From positions 20,958,001 to 21,022,000 of the forward strand of contig CM060734.1 in assembly GCA_030704615.1 (NCBI GenBank): 64,000 nt of DNA, in the 5' to 3' direction. This DNA comes from Takakia lepidozioides (Eukaryota > Streptophyta > Takakiopsida > Takakiales > Takakiaceae). Position 1 is the first letter of the stretch, and the number at the start of each line of letters is the position of its first letter. The position numbers were made by a program, and so were the translations under genes. Of this stretch, positions 47,004 through 58,930 are shown piece by piece. The notes below the pieces were generated by a model, which was given only the letters and a program-made list of their open reading frames with translations, ran no database searches and was not told the DNA's origin.

Positions 47004-50000
47004 CTATATAGCTTGATTGTGCCTGGCGATACGAAGGCCATGCAAGACTGGGTGGGGGCATTTACTGAGGATATGTGGCCAAGTGTCAGGTACTGCATGT
47101 ATATGGGAGCAGAAGGGGCAGTGGGGGGATGTAAAAATGGTTGGCCAAAAGGTATGCTTACGCTGGTGCCCCATATACTGGGCGAATCTAAACTTAAGTG
47201 TTTGTTTGATTTGTGCGTCGAAAGCGGCCTTAGTGTGCCAAAAGTGGTTGGACAGTTTAAGATTGAGTAGTGTGGAGTGTGTCCATTTTTGGATATGTTG
47301 TTTGGTGTGACTGAGTGATGTAGCGGCTTGTTTGTTGGCTTCTTTAGAGAGAGTAGAGCGGAGGTTACGGATAGGTTTAGGTTGGGGGGGGCTTGGAATT
47401 GGATGTATTAGCCAGAAAGGGTGCATATATGCAGTGTGGATGGGGTCTGTGGGAGGTTCTACTGGGGGTTTGGAGGCCCCTAGTTGGGCAAGGAGGTCAG
47501 CCTCCTTGTTCCCGTTGATGCCGGTATGTGAGCGTACTTTAAGAAATTGAATGGGTTGGTTTATTGAGATGACTAAAGTGATGATTGCTGAGATAAGATT
47601 ACAATCTGGGTGGTGATGGTGGGAGGATGGGCTGGCTATGTGGTTTTGCAGGAGAAAGAGCGAAGTTAAGTTGTCTATAGAAATGTAGTATGGTGAGGGG
47701 AATGCGTGTAGCTGGGAGAGGGCTTCGTAGATGGCCATAAGTTCGGCACGTAATATGGTTGCGGGGCCCGGAAGTCGGTGGACTGTACCAGTGTTAGTGG
47801 CCGCGTGGTAGACTCCATATCCGGCGCAGGAGCCAGCTTGGGAGCCATCTGTGTAGTGTGCATGTGCTAAGGGGTATTTCAAAGAGGTAGGGCCTAGATG
47901 AATTGGAGGGGCTCCAACATGGGTGATATTGAGTGACGGGATGGGGCGGGGAGGGGTCGGAATCCATGTTTTGTTTGTTTTTGGTCTGTAGGAGGATCGA
48001 GATGGGGCGTGTAAAGGTGGCGTTGGAAAGGATGTGATAGCCATGCTGTGAGTAACAGTTGAAGGTGGGTAGAGAAGTCTATAGGTGGGGCAGGTTAGTG
48101 GGCTGGAGTAATATGAGTGAGTCAACTGAAATGAGGCGATGAGGAGTTTGAGAATATCTGGGGGGAGGGTAGTATGGGAGTAGGCTTGCGCCAGTTTGTT
48201 GAGATTACGGGGCTTCTTAGTGGGGGTATCTCCAAGGTATCGGTTTAGAAGCCAGCTGACCTCTGAGGCAAAGTCTTGTTTTGGAGGCTGTAGCTGGCTA
48301 TACTGTGTGTCAGAGGTGGAATATTTATACCAAAGCCATGCAAGCCGGGCATTAAGAATGGATCCGGCAAAATTACCGTTGATTGTGGAAATGTTGGATT
48401 TGTGAGGGGCTGGGGCATATTAATGGGTGGCCAGGCATAATATCTTTGTCTGGGTTGCATTCGGTGATGTGTATTTGTATATTAGGAGTGGCTAGTGGTT
48501 GGCTGATGTAGCGGGTGTCAGTGGGTTGGGTTTGCGAGACATGATGTTGGTGGGTGTGCCTTAGATAGGTGGTGTGTGTGGTTTTGTGGAATCTGATGAG
48601 GAGAGTGTGGTTATAAGCCGGGTCGCAGTCGTCATGTGATCCAAAGAGGTCGTCTTCAATTTGCCATCTGTTATCTTCTGCTGGGAATCCCTCCCATTTA
48701 CACAGATAGTATGTATCAACACATATCGCTCCAAAGGCGTCAAGTGATGTTTGGGTTTTGATGTCAATGATAGCTTCAACGACGAAGGCCTCGGGGTGGT
48801 CTGGGTCTGGTAGGTGGGGGTACGGTGGTGGAGTGGGTGACAATTGGGGTATAGGGGGTGATTGTTGATGTGTGTTAGGTGATTTTGGTGACATACAGGG
48901 AGATGCGGTGAGGGGGAGGGAGGGAGGGAGGGGGGGAGGGCTGGGTAGAGGGGAGGGGGCGGAGGGGTATAGACTGGGGGGTTTTGAGATGCTTTAAGTA
49001 GTATTGATGGGGCTGGTACTGTTCTGAATTCTGGGAGGAGGTCTTGGATATTGTGCGGATAGAGCTTGCATGGCATATCACATTGTAAGGTGCAGGAGGC
49101 AGATGGGTGGCAAAAGAGGAGACGCAGATAGAGTAGGAAGCGGCGTGTCTTAATCGTGGCCCGTGAGTGTATTAAGGTGAATTGACTTGAGGTTAGGAGC
49201 CGGTGTCCATCCGCAGTGGTGAGTTGGGCAAGGTTAGTGATATGTCGTGCTTTGAAGTAGGCGAGGATGTGTTTTTTCTGTTTAGGATGTGAATTTTCAA
49301 ATTGTGAAGAAGAGGGGCTATTGTTCCAAGCGCGTTGGTGATATGGAGGTGGGATAGCCAGGCTGATCAGTTTGGATGCTTATTTTCATTTGGTGCAAGA
49401 GAAAGAGGGTGCGGGCGGTGGGTGAGTGGAGGCAAGATTGCGGGTGAAGGGTGGGGAGGGAGTATAGCCCGTTGTATTTGAAGGCAAAGTGCTTGAGTAG
49501 ACCTTGGAAAATGAACCCTAGACGACCCGGGTTGTTGAGGGCTTCTAGGAGTTGTGTACCAAGTGTGCGGGCATATGAGATTATAAGGGGAGTAGATCCT
49601 ATGCCATAATTGTCTTGGGGTAGCTGAGTGAGGACGTTGGGGGTACTAGTAGGTAATCCGCATATATGTTTGGTGAGTTGGATAATATTTTTGTCCAGCT
49701 GTCTAATGTCAGGCAGGGAAAATGGGGCTGCATGAAAGGCGTATTGGATTTGTGGGTAGAGGACTTGTTGGATGATAGCTAGTTTGGGACGAATGGATAT
49801 GGGGGATTTGAGAAGGGCTAGGCTTTTGTTGTTTAGTTTAGAGAGGGTTGTTTGCTTTTGGATGGTCCAGGTAAGTGATGGGACTAGAGATTCCTAGGTA
49901 TGTGTAGGGTTCATCGGGTCCTAAAAAGGGAAAAGGTTTTTGCTGGTAATGGATGTGGAGCTTGCAGTGGGAGGCGACCATAGATTTAGTGAATTTGCTA

Positions 50001-52352
50001 TTATGTGTGGCGGCAGTGACCGCACATTTGTGAAGACTCAGTTCCATGCCTGACCATTGGTTAAAGCGGGAGAGTTTGTCGACCTGGCGGTTGAGATGTT
50101 GGGGTTTGTGTGCTAGGATACCGAGGTCGTCTGCGTAGGCGGCTGCGGATATTTCGTTAGTAGAGGTTTTGTATTGGTATCCTAAGTTGCCTCGGGCGAG
50201 CCATCTTAGTAATGGTTCAAGGAAGATAATGAAGAGATAGGGGCTCAGCGTGTCCCCTTGGATGGTGCCGCGTAGGATGGGAATTGGGGGGGTGGAGCCA
50301 TAGTAGGAACCAGAATATTTTGTGGTGTTGTTGGTGTAGATGTCACCGATGAGTTGGATGGCGTCGGTGGGGTAACCTAGATCTGACATGATGGCCAATA
50401 ATCTAGGGTGGTCTAGAGAGCCGAAGGCGTTTTTGAAGTCGATGTAGAGGAGGTAGATGTCTTGTTTGGTAAGTTTAGCGTCTTCGAGGGCGGAGATAAC
50501 GTATTGTATCTGACGGATTGTGTTTCGTGTGGCCCGGAACCCTTCTTGGGGGTCGCTTAAAATTTGGTATTGTTCTCCGTAATTAGACATCATCCTTGTT
50601 AGGGTACTGGTGAATAATTTATAGATAGTGTTGGCGAGGGCTATTGGTCTGTAATTACTTAGATCCGTTGGGTCATCTTTTTTGAATATTAGAATAGTTC
50701 GGCTATGTTTCCAAGAGAGTGGGATACGTTTAAGTAGGTAGCAAAGTTGGAAAAATTGAAAGAGGAGAGAATGGAACTGGGGGTCAAATGCTTGTAGGAT
50801 GGCGTTGGGGATTAGATCTGGGCCCGGGGCTTTTGATTTAGAAAGAGCTTTTAGGCATGAGTTGAATAGGTCCTGGGTAAAGAAGTTAATGATGTGGTCT
50901 TCGGGTCGGCCTCGCTTTTCAAGTGAGAAGCCATCAAGATCGTGCCATGGGTAGTGTTTTATTTTACATAAACAGTTGTGTTGGTGTAGGTTAGGGTGCA
51001 AGCAGTTATTGACCGTGGGTGTGTATGAGTCCGAAGCTTGTAGCCAGATTTCATGTCTAATATCCTCAGGGTGGGTTAACAAATGACCAAGTTTGTGTTT
51101 GATGCAGTCGATAGGTGGGTTGATTGCGGGGTTGAAGATGGCTTTGTGAGCTCTTTTGGGGTGATCGTGTAGTAGCTTTCCAAAAGGAAGCGACGAATTT
51201 TTTGTGGTTTTCGGTGGCTTTATGCTTTGTGATGGCATATGCAGCTTTTTTGGCATCCCTTCCAATCTTGGAGAGAGAGGCAGTCCACTGGGGGAGAGCA
51301 AGCGGATCTGTGGGGGGAGCATTAATGGTTGGCAATTGGGAGGGTGTTCAAGGCAGTGATACGTGGGTCGATTTGCCAATTGTTATATGAAGGGGTTGGG
51401 CGAGTAGGAGTGATGGAGAGGGCGCGTCTAATGGAGTGATAGACTGGTGGTCAGCTGGGATATAGTTGAGTTGTAGGTTTTTGGTAAATCTGGCCCATTC
51501 ATGGTCGGTTGAGGATGGGGATATGTGAGCGCCATTGAATGAGTGCCCGGTCATAGCGATATCTCTGTTGAAGTCTCCTGCAAGGATGAGATGATGTTGC
51601 AGATAGTCCGTATGGGTGATTGTATTGGTTATAGTGTGTAGTATGTCGGGTATAAGGGAAAGGTCATCCGTATGGGAAGGCATGTATAGATGTATGAGGA
51701 GGATCGGGCATAAGGATGGGGGGTGTAGTTGTATGATTTGAAGGTGAGATCGGAGAGAGAGAGATATGGTGAGTTTGGTGGTGGTGCGGGGGGAGTGGTG
51801 CGTACGAAGAATACCTAGTGCAAGACCACCCCGGGTAGGTTTGTAGGGTGCGGATCTTCGTAAGGTGCATTGTTGGGCTGTCAAGGGGTTGCCGTATAGG
51901 ATGTAGTAGTTTGGTAATAGTTTATTTATGTAGGAGTTGCTGGTGTGGGTGGTGTGTAGCTTGGTTTCTTGTAGGAGAAAAATGTGTGGCTGTGACGATT
52001 CTGTGAAGAGATGGAAGAGGCTCTATATGCTGGTGGCTAAGGATCAAACATTCCAGGAAGTTATTGTGAGAGTGTTGGGGTGTGGGACGGGGGTAGGGGA
52101 GGTATCGGTAGTGGCGGCGGCAAGTGGGGGTGTCCTGGGTAGTGCCGTTGTGGGGGGTTCGTACCCAGGTATCGGAGTGACTGCCCTGAGTGTGGCAGAG
52201 AGGATGTTTATGGAGAGAAATGGGAATTTTTCGGAGGTGAGGAGGGGATCTTGGGAGGCTGGGGTGACTGTTGGGAGGTGATCCCCTAGAATTTTATGGA
52301 CTGCTCCAGTTGTGGAGTTTAATATGTTGAGAGAGGAGTGGATCTCAGACAA
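47004..52352 (-). pseudogene. LINE ORF2: endonuclease, RT, chromodomain, RNase H
   Basis: From 52352: TLTITSWNV, then FLLQETKLH and LILAGDFNRD near 51590 (APE endonuclease). RT follows at 51379-49838: SKSKAPGPDLIPNAILQAF, TILIFKKDD, NYRPIALANTIYKLF, EGFRATRNTIRQIQYV, LLYIDFKNAFGSLDH, GTIQGDTLSPYLFIIFLEP and AAAYADDLGIL (YADD). The thumb continues in another frame to about 49350. A chromodomain lies at 48789-48607. RNase H is at 48125-47004 with HYTDGSQAGSCAGYGVYH, LRAELMAIYEAL, ISIDNLTSLFLL and VRSHTGINGNKEADLLA. The end has CPFCSHIHAVPDTWPHILSKC, the usual LINE zinc motif. Frame changes lie near 52040, 51370, 49840 and 48200. Confidence 0.9.
48607..48789 (-). other. Chromodomain inside LINE ORF2
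   Basis: The segment reads PEAFVVEAIIDIKTQ, then YYLCKWEGFPAEDNRW, then QIEDDLFG. This matches the chromodomain pattern: a hydrophobic VE.I.D strand, aromatic Y.VKW.G(F/Y) cage strand, the DN.W turn and a final helix. A loop of about 17 residues enlarges the first turn. Chromodomains bind methylated histone tails; in LTR chromoviruses they steer integration to heterochromatin. Confidence 0.8.
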
Positions 52353-52612
52353 GTAGTGGGGGGGGGGGGGGCTGGTAGTTATGCGGTTGGGGTGGTAATT
52401 GTTGCAGTTGTGATAGGAGGGTGCATATTGGGGTAATCGAGCATGAGTGGAGATAGTTATTACAAATGTCCGGAAGAGGGGAGATGACGACGATGAGGGA
52501 AAAGAGGATATGCGCGGTGGGGAAGGAGTTGAGTTTGGAAAGAGTCTTTGAGAGTGCTGGGTAGAGAGTGGAGGGGAGACCGAATGTTGTGATGTGTTGT
52601 GTAGGAGTGTGA

Positions 52613-53095
52613 TCAGTAGGCTGACTGGGGGGGGGGAGGCATGAAGTGTTCTGAGATGTGTCGGTAGCGATGTACTAGTGTCATGGAGTTTGGTTGGAAA
52701 TAGAGAGTGTGTCTGTCTTGAGAGTCGATAAGGGTGTCCATAATCTCTTGAATATTAAGAGGGCGGGGGTTGGGGTGTATGTCTCCGCAACGTAGTAATA
52801 ATAGATTTGAACAAATACTTGAGTACAGGTTGGTTGGGGCAGGGGGATGGTGGTAGAAGTGTTTTGATTTTTCTGGGTGTAGTGGATACCGACCATAGGG
52901 GCAGTGGGTGAGGGGTTGTACTTGGTGATATACTATATGGACTATTTTGATGGTACATGGTATGGTAAAGGGGGTCGGGTTGGGGGGGTTTGTGGAGGGC
53001 GAGCCAAGTGCGGGTAGAGTAGCTGGTAGAGATAGAGTGGGTAGGGGGAATATATTGGGGATGGAGTAAGGGGGGGGGGGGGGGGTTGGTTGCAT
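52613..53095 (-). pseudogene. Leader of ORF2 with 2A-like motif
   Basis: A proline-rich frame of 160 codons. Residues 98-112 (52804-52760) read LLLLRCGDIHPNPRP, resembling the LLLLxxGDxExNPGP motif that precedes the endonuclease in several LINE clades and in viral 2A peptides. Two key positions differ (Glu to His, Gly to Arg), so ribosome skipping is unlikely in this copy. Confidence 0.55.
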
Positions 53096-53368
53096 ATACT
53101 TAAGGAAATATGTATGATGTAGGGGGGGAGGGAGTAAGATAACGACTGATGGTGTTGGTTGTCAGTTGGTGGGGGTTGTGGTTTTTGGTGTTGGGGCTAT
53201 AAGGTGAGTAGGCGAGTAGCGTGGATGGGTGGCTTTGGGCAGGGATGTGGATGAACGCATCCACGGATGAATAGGATGGCGGTTGGGTGTATGAGTGCGG
53301 AAGGGTTGGGTTTTATTTGGTGTAGGTACATAGCGCCTTCTATCTTGGGCCATTTGGTTGGGAGGGGG

Positions 53369-53600
53369 ATGGATGATAATCACTTGAAAGAAGAGAACTG
53401 GAGAGTGATGGATGATAATCACTTGAGGGAGAGATGTATACTGATCACTTAAAAAGGAGCTGGAGAGTGATGGATGAAATTCACTGGAAAGAGAGCTGGA
53501 GAGCGGTGGATGATAATCACTTGAAAGAAAGCTGGAGAGTGATGGATGATAAATTACTTAAAAGAGAGCTAGCAGATGATGGATGATAGTCATTTGAAAG
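53369..53600. repeat. Minisatellite of about 36 bp
   Basis: About six imperfect copies of GATGGATGATAATCACTTGA followed by AAGAGAGCTGGAGAGT, located between the ORF1 side and the ORF2 leader of the LINE. Confidence 0.75.
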
Positions 53601-54159
53601 ACCTTGTGAAAGAGAGTGGTATTGTTGGGTGATAGTAATTGAGTGAATCCAGGCGTGATAGTAAATGATGTGAGTAGCAGTGAAATAAGCTTCAGGTAAG
53701 CTGGTTGGATGAAATATTTTTATTGGGATTTCCATCAAGGTGTGAAAACGGGTCTTGGCGGATGGATGAAACCTCGGTTATAGGTGACGAAGGGATGATG
53801 GGAGGGGTTTTGGATGAGTGCGTGTATATGTGGGAATGGGTATGTTATAGGGTGCAGATAGGTGTGGGGGCTAGAGAGGGGGGGGGGGGGTAGGTTGTGT
53901 GGATGAATGTTGATGGGGGTGACGGATGGGATTCCTGTCAGTTCGGGGGATAGCGGGGCAGAGGGGATGTACAGCCTACCGGTCAGGGGGGTAGGGCGGG
54001 TTGCCAAGAAAGAGGTGAGGTGTGAATGAGGGTGGGTGAGGGGCGGCTGTGGGTGATACGTGTTAGGGGTAGAGTGGGTGGGTGGTGGTAGGTGCGGGCC
54101 AGTTTGTATGAATTCAAAAAGGCGCTAATAGAAGCTATTCTGGAGCGTGGGTGTGGAGA

Positions 54160-55155
54160 GGTCAGCTCGAGTGGGTTCTAGGCAGTACAGATCTGGAGAT
54201 TTGAGCCTGATTGCGTCGTTGATGGAACTCGTGTAGCTTGCCACCGGGGCTGGCTGGTACTGAAGGGGATGGACCCTTATGGGGGAGAAGCGGCTGTGGA
54301 TGTGGAGTAGAGCGAGATGGGGTGTGTGTTTGCGGGGTGAGCCGTGGGGGTTGAGAGAACGGAGGACGCTGGCAGGTGTGAGATTGCTTGGTGGAGGGTG
54401 AAATGACTTGTGTATTGGTCATGGTGACAGGGTGGGTGGGGTGATTTGGGAACGCAGACTGGCGAGGGTGGTGCATCTTCGACGGGCAGGAGTGGCCAGT
54501 AGTTTGGAGGTTGTTGAACGGGTCCGATTGGGAGCAGGTGTGACTGCCGTGGTGTGGGAGAGTCTACTGTCTCGTATTTGGTAGTGACAGTCAGATAAAA
54601 AGGTCGGGAAGGCGGCACTGAAGTTAGAGATGCGTAGTGAGTGGAGATGTTCTTGCAAGAGAAAAGTGGGAGGATAGACCGGGTAACCATAGATACCTGG
54701 GATTTGAGTCTGGGTCAGGAGAGGTGCTGAATGGACCCAGCAAACGTAGATAGCTGGGTAAACAGGAGAAGGGCAGCAGTGGTAGGATCTTGAGTGGTGG
54801 GAATGCAATCGTGGTGGCCATGTGGGTGGGACGTATTGAGGTTTATTACACGATCCGGGGTTGGAGAGTCCCATATCACAAGTAGCAATGTGGCAGCCGT
54901 GATAGTGTACTCTGCCTGGTGTGATGATAGCTGAGTATGAGTGTAATGTGCGTTGGGAGAGGAGCGAGACGGTATAGAGGTAGATCCATGATTTTGTATT
55001 GAGAGAGAAGGGATTACAAAATAGATGCAACAAATTGAGAGAAGAAGCACTATAAGGCTAGCTGAAATAGTACGCGAGCAGACAAGGTACATACTGTGGG
55101 AAGTTGATTTTTGTTGTGGGTGTGGAATCAGGAAGCTCGGCGGGTGTTCACACAT
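54160..55155 (-). pseudogene. Unidentified segment between LINE ORF1 and ORF2
   Basis: Two overlapping frames (55155-54715 and 55033-54419) encode Ser/Thr/Pro/His-rich sequence. One has a strongly hydrophobic stretch, ISASLIVLLLSICCIYFVI (near 55060), that could span a membrane or act as a signal. I do not recognise a family. It may be the end of ORF1, a separate ORF or non-coding spacer. Confidence 0.35.
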
Positions 55156-57434
55156 TGGTAGCGGCTGTGTTGAGTGTAATGGTGCCCTCAGGAGGGACGT
55201 TTGTGATGCATAGTACCTGGCCTGGTGGAGTCATCCCACGGGTGTCGGACACAGGTACAGCTTTGGCCAGGGGTGAGTTGGCAATGCTGAAGTGCGGCGG
55301 TGCTGCATGTGTGAGCTCGAGCAAAAGTGAGGGGCGATAGCCTCCGCCTCTCGCCGCGACTGTCGTGTGGTTGGCATCCCCGCACCCCGCAGAGGGGGTG
55401 GCAATTCCTGTTGGTGGCGGTAATTTGTTCAGGACCAAGGTAGCGTGATTGTAAAAGTTAGCCAAGTTGGCCGCCAAGTTCTCTGTAATCGAATCTTGCA
55501 GGGAGACCAAATATGCATGGTGTGCATCCTGCTGGGCTTGAATGGTGGTGGCCACTCTCGTTTCCATGGATGCTAGTTCACCTCTGATGTCGGTGCGAAT
55601 GGAGATAGCGTAGTCTGCAAGTTTTTTTGTCTATCTTTGTCATCATAAGATCATGGTTGCGGCCCGGGCCAGAGCTGGGCTGGATACTGATGGAGTTGAC
55701 CGTATCTGCTGGAGCCTGGTTAATATTTGCAACTCGCAAACGCTCCAGGATCTCCTTGGCTGGCGGTGCCGAGCCATTAAGACTATGTATGTGAGGTTCA
55801 AATTTGACTCGGCGGTCCACCACCTGAACATGAGGCCTATTACACCACTGGGTGTATATGCTTGGGTTCTTGCAGGTGATTAGCACCATACCCGTGTGCT
55901 TAGTTGTTTCGGATGGTGCGACTTGGTTGAAGTGGAGATGAGCGATGTTGCCCTTGCCGAACAGGGTGTGGAGAGCGTCCGCTATAATAGCCTGGGTGTG
56001 CAATGGGTTGAGATGCTTGACCACCAACGTGAGCGCGTCCCGCTCTGCAACTAGTTCTTGCGGGGTGGCAGTGAGGCCAGTCATACTAGCCTTCTTGGAT
56101 CGCAATTGTGGTTTGATCAGTGTGTGCCTTAAGCGAACTCCTTGGACCAACATGCACTGCTTGGTATCCTCAGAGGCCACGGAGAGTAAGCAGTACTTAG
56201 AGTCCGGGCCTGTCTTGTGCACATGTATAATTTTGTATTCGTCCCCGTGGAAGTACGTCTCCGTGATGAGATGCATGGTAAGTTTGTGGCCAATGGTGCC
56301 AATCAGAGATTCGTTGTTCATGTAGAGAGAGAGATATTCGGTAGAGTCTGGAAGTTCGTAGGCCTTCTCGACCTTCCCTTGGAGTTGGACGCCAGAGGCC
56401 ATTTCCATTACAAAGGCACGGTTTGCCTTTCAGGAGCGCCACACCATCAGTGGCCGGGTGCAGGAGTTCCACCCTTAAAATACCTGACCAAAGTTTGCTC
56501 GTGTGTTTGGTATATGCAATGATCGGTGAATACATGACAGTGCCCAGGGGTATTTTCATATCTTCAAATCGCTTGTGAGCTCGGTACAGAGCTTGCTCCT
56601 TGGGCATGGCGGTGTCCTTGTCAAACCTTATCAGGATGTGATATGGTGTTGCAGAAAGGCCAGAGTCCGGGTCAACTATGGTTCCTTTTGGAAGTTGGGT
56701 GAGAGGGTAGAGCTGCCCCTCTCGCCCATCCGGCCGTGATGCTGGGAAGAAGAGCTGCGGCACAAGGGGGTAAGCCTTGAGGCAGTACCGAATATCGTAA
56801 ATTTCAGATGGACATAGGCCCAGCGCCTGGAGTTCCGCCGCCCTTCTGTGATGAAGGGTAACTCGGCAACTTCTGCGTGCTTCTGGAGCGTTTGGTAGCC
56901 GAACCAAAGCTGGGGCCCGCTTGGAGGGCTAGAGGTATCCATGAGTGGCGACGGATCTTGGCCGGGAGAGAGGCCCCGTGATTTTTTCGGGTCCGAGTGA
57001 GAGCTCCCTGCCTCACTGTTGAGAGTACTCGATGCACGTTTGTTCCCTGGGCTGGTGTTGTGCAGTTCCGCTGGTGGAGTAGGTGTCAGCAGGTGTGGAG
57101 AGGTCGGTAGAGCTTTCGTTAGGACTGGGTTGTCGGCTGTATGCGCTTTGTGAGCAGCTAAACGTTTTTGTGCAGATCGTGTCTGATAGGCGTGTTCGGA
57201 GGCCAAGAAGCGTTCATCGGATTCGTGCACGTCGTTGATATCAGCGTCACCTTTAGCCAGGTACTGCATATCTGCATCGTCGTCATTGCGGCATGTCATT
57301 TTGGCCGAGGTGCTGAGAGCTCGATTGGATTTGGAGGGAGACTTTCTACTGCGTAGCCGTTTGTTTTTGGAGCGGGGTTGCTTCTGGATGCAGCCAGATC
57401 GTTTTTGGATGCTACTGGAGCGGTTGCTCGACAT
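55148..57434 (-). pseudogene. LINE ORF1 with RRM-like segment
   Basis: From the Met at 57434 the N-terminus is Lys/Arg/Ser-rich (SKNKRLRSRKSPSK), fitting nuclear or RNA binding. After frame changes near 56860 and 56400 the middle reads GDEYKIIHVHKTGPDSKYCL. A segment near 56030-55790 (LTLVVKHLN ... ALHTLFGKGNIAHLHFNQV ... KHTGMVLITCKNP) has the spacing of an RRM. After a further frame change near 55570 a Gly/Thr-rich tail follows, with a helical start (TIQAQQDAHHAYLVSLQDS). ORF1 proteins coat the element RNA. Confidence 0.65.
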
Positions 57435-57950
57435 ACAGGAGGGAGGGCAGAGTGGAGGAGGAGAATGTGGAGCTACGGATGTGTGAGGGTTGTGGAAAGG
57501 GTGGCAGAGGCGGGGCTGGGTGGCAGATGTGAAGATAGAGTTTGCACGATGGAAGAGTGGGGAGAGTACGATGGAGGGCGGAGTGTTAAGCAGATTGCAG
57601 GTGAGACTGTAGGAGCGGGAGTGCAGGGCACACAGAGGGTGAGAGATGGACTTGAGACAGCCGTAGGTTGTGGTGGTTGGAATTGAGATGGGTGGGGGTA
57701 TATATGAGATAGACTGGTGATTTTTATGGACGAGCGATACTGGCTGGCCAGCCATGTAATTTTCTTAATATAAGTTGTGCCTGCAAGGAAAATTGTCAAA
57801 CGAAGTGTATTATGCATAGATTGGGCTTGTGGGATTATTTGGGGAGTGAGTGTTGAGGGGTGGTGTGCCTGAAAGATGTGAGGATGAGTGAGAGTGCGTT
57901 TTAGGCGTTGGGGGCTGGGTGTTGAGGGGATTCTGGCATAGCAATATGTT

Positions 57951-58370
57951 GAGAGCTCCTATTCTGTCAGTTAACAGCGATATTCCATCAGTGACGAAGG
58001 TCAACGAAGGTTAGCAATAACATTTTACCATGCCCAACGAACCTGCCCAATAAAAGGACCTACGGCCAGCGAAGGTGGCAATGTCTGCGGTGGTAGATCG
58101 TGGACCGGTTACCAGATTGAGAAAATCAGTTCAACACATATAGCCACCCACCTGCGTCAGCCGAAGGTCCAAGCTGGCCCAAGCCGTCAAGTATGGGGAA
58201 GGATAACTTAAGCACAAATTCCAATTTAACAATTACATCCATGTCATATCCGTCCACCTTCGTCCAACTTAGGTCGATATCAAAATTCTTAGGAGAAAAA
58301 TAATCCGGGGAGAGCTCCTATTATGTCACGTAACATTGCATTTCCATTAGTGAGGAAGGTCAGCTTCGTT
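57951..58370. repeat. Direct repeats and CGAAGGT words beyond the 3' end of copy 2
   Basis: GAGAGCTCCTATT followed by similar DNA occurs at 57951-58010 and 58311-58370. Between them lie several CGAAGGT or ACCTTCG words (near 57998, 58070, 58160, 58258), the same word as in the intron repeats of the gene to the right. This could be the end of a second transposon; no target duplication could be tested. 58371-58930 holds nothing recognised. Confidence 0.4.
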
Positions 58371-58930
58371 CACCATAGGTCTTGGTCAACACCTGGGAAA
58401 CCCTACGTCCACATGCATGCAGGGTATATGCATGTGCACCCAATTCCGAAATTGCCAACATCATATGAGGGTATGAGGGTGTGATAAATGAATTGAGTCT
58501 GGGATAACTTACAAAACTCACACAACTTGGTACTTGGCATTTGAAAAGCAGACCTGACACGTGCCGCTCAAACTCATTAGACAAGCACTGGAGAGGCAAC
58601 TGGTAATTCTTGAGTAGTTGTAGAGAATGTTCACTTTAACCTATGTCACTGCAATATCTTCCTTTTGACAGGACCTTAAAGAGTATGTATTATATAGAAG
58701 ACAATCCTACGAGAACTTCAAAGCCTTAAAGATATGTATTTTACAGAACTCCAAACTGTAAAATTGTCGATCAAGCATGTCGATGAAGCTTCACGTAGAT
58801 TCAGTTTCAATGTGTACATGGTTGAGGCACAAAGGTACACGGCACCACACTGAGGCCATTGTACTCAGACACAACATCCGGCAGAAAAAAAACATCCACT
58901 ACTTAGCCCGTTCCCTTCCTGACAAATCTG

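Larger units (their letters stand above)
46800..57820 (-). mobile_element. Long LINE with EN, RT, chromodomain and RNase H
   Basis: About 11 kb on the minus strand in the order ORF1 (57434-55148), an unidentified segment (55155-54160), a minisatellite, a leader with a 2A-like motif (53095-52613), and ORF2 (52352-47004) with APE endonuclease, reverse transcriptase, chromodomain, RNase H and a C-terminal zinc motif. The coding frames are broken by a modest number of frameshifts, several at G or C runs, so it is younger than the other LINEs here. The exact ends, tail and target duplication were not found. Confidence 0.85.

Noticed and set aside
51937-52281. Gly/Val-rich plus-strand frame
   Set aside because: Antisense to the LINE ORF2 endonuclease start; composition reflects the G-rich complement.
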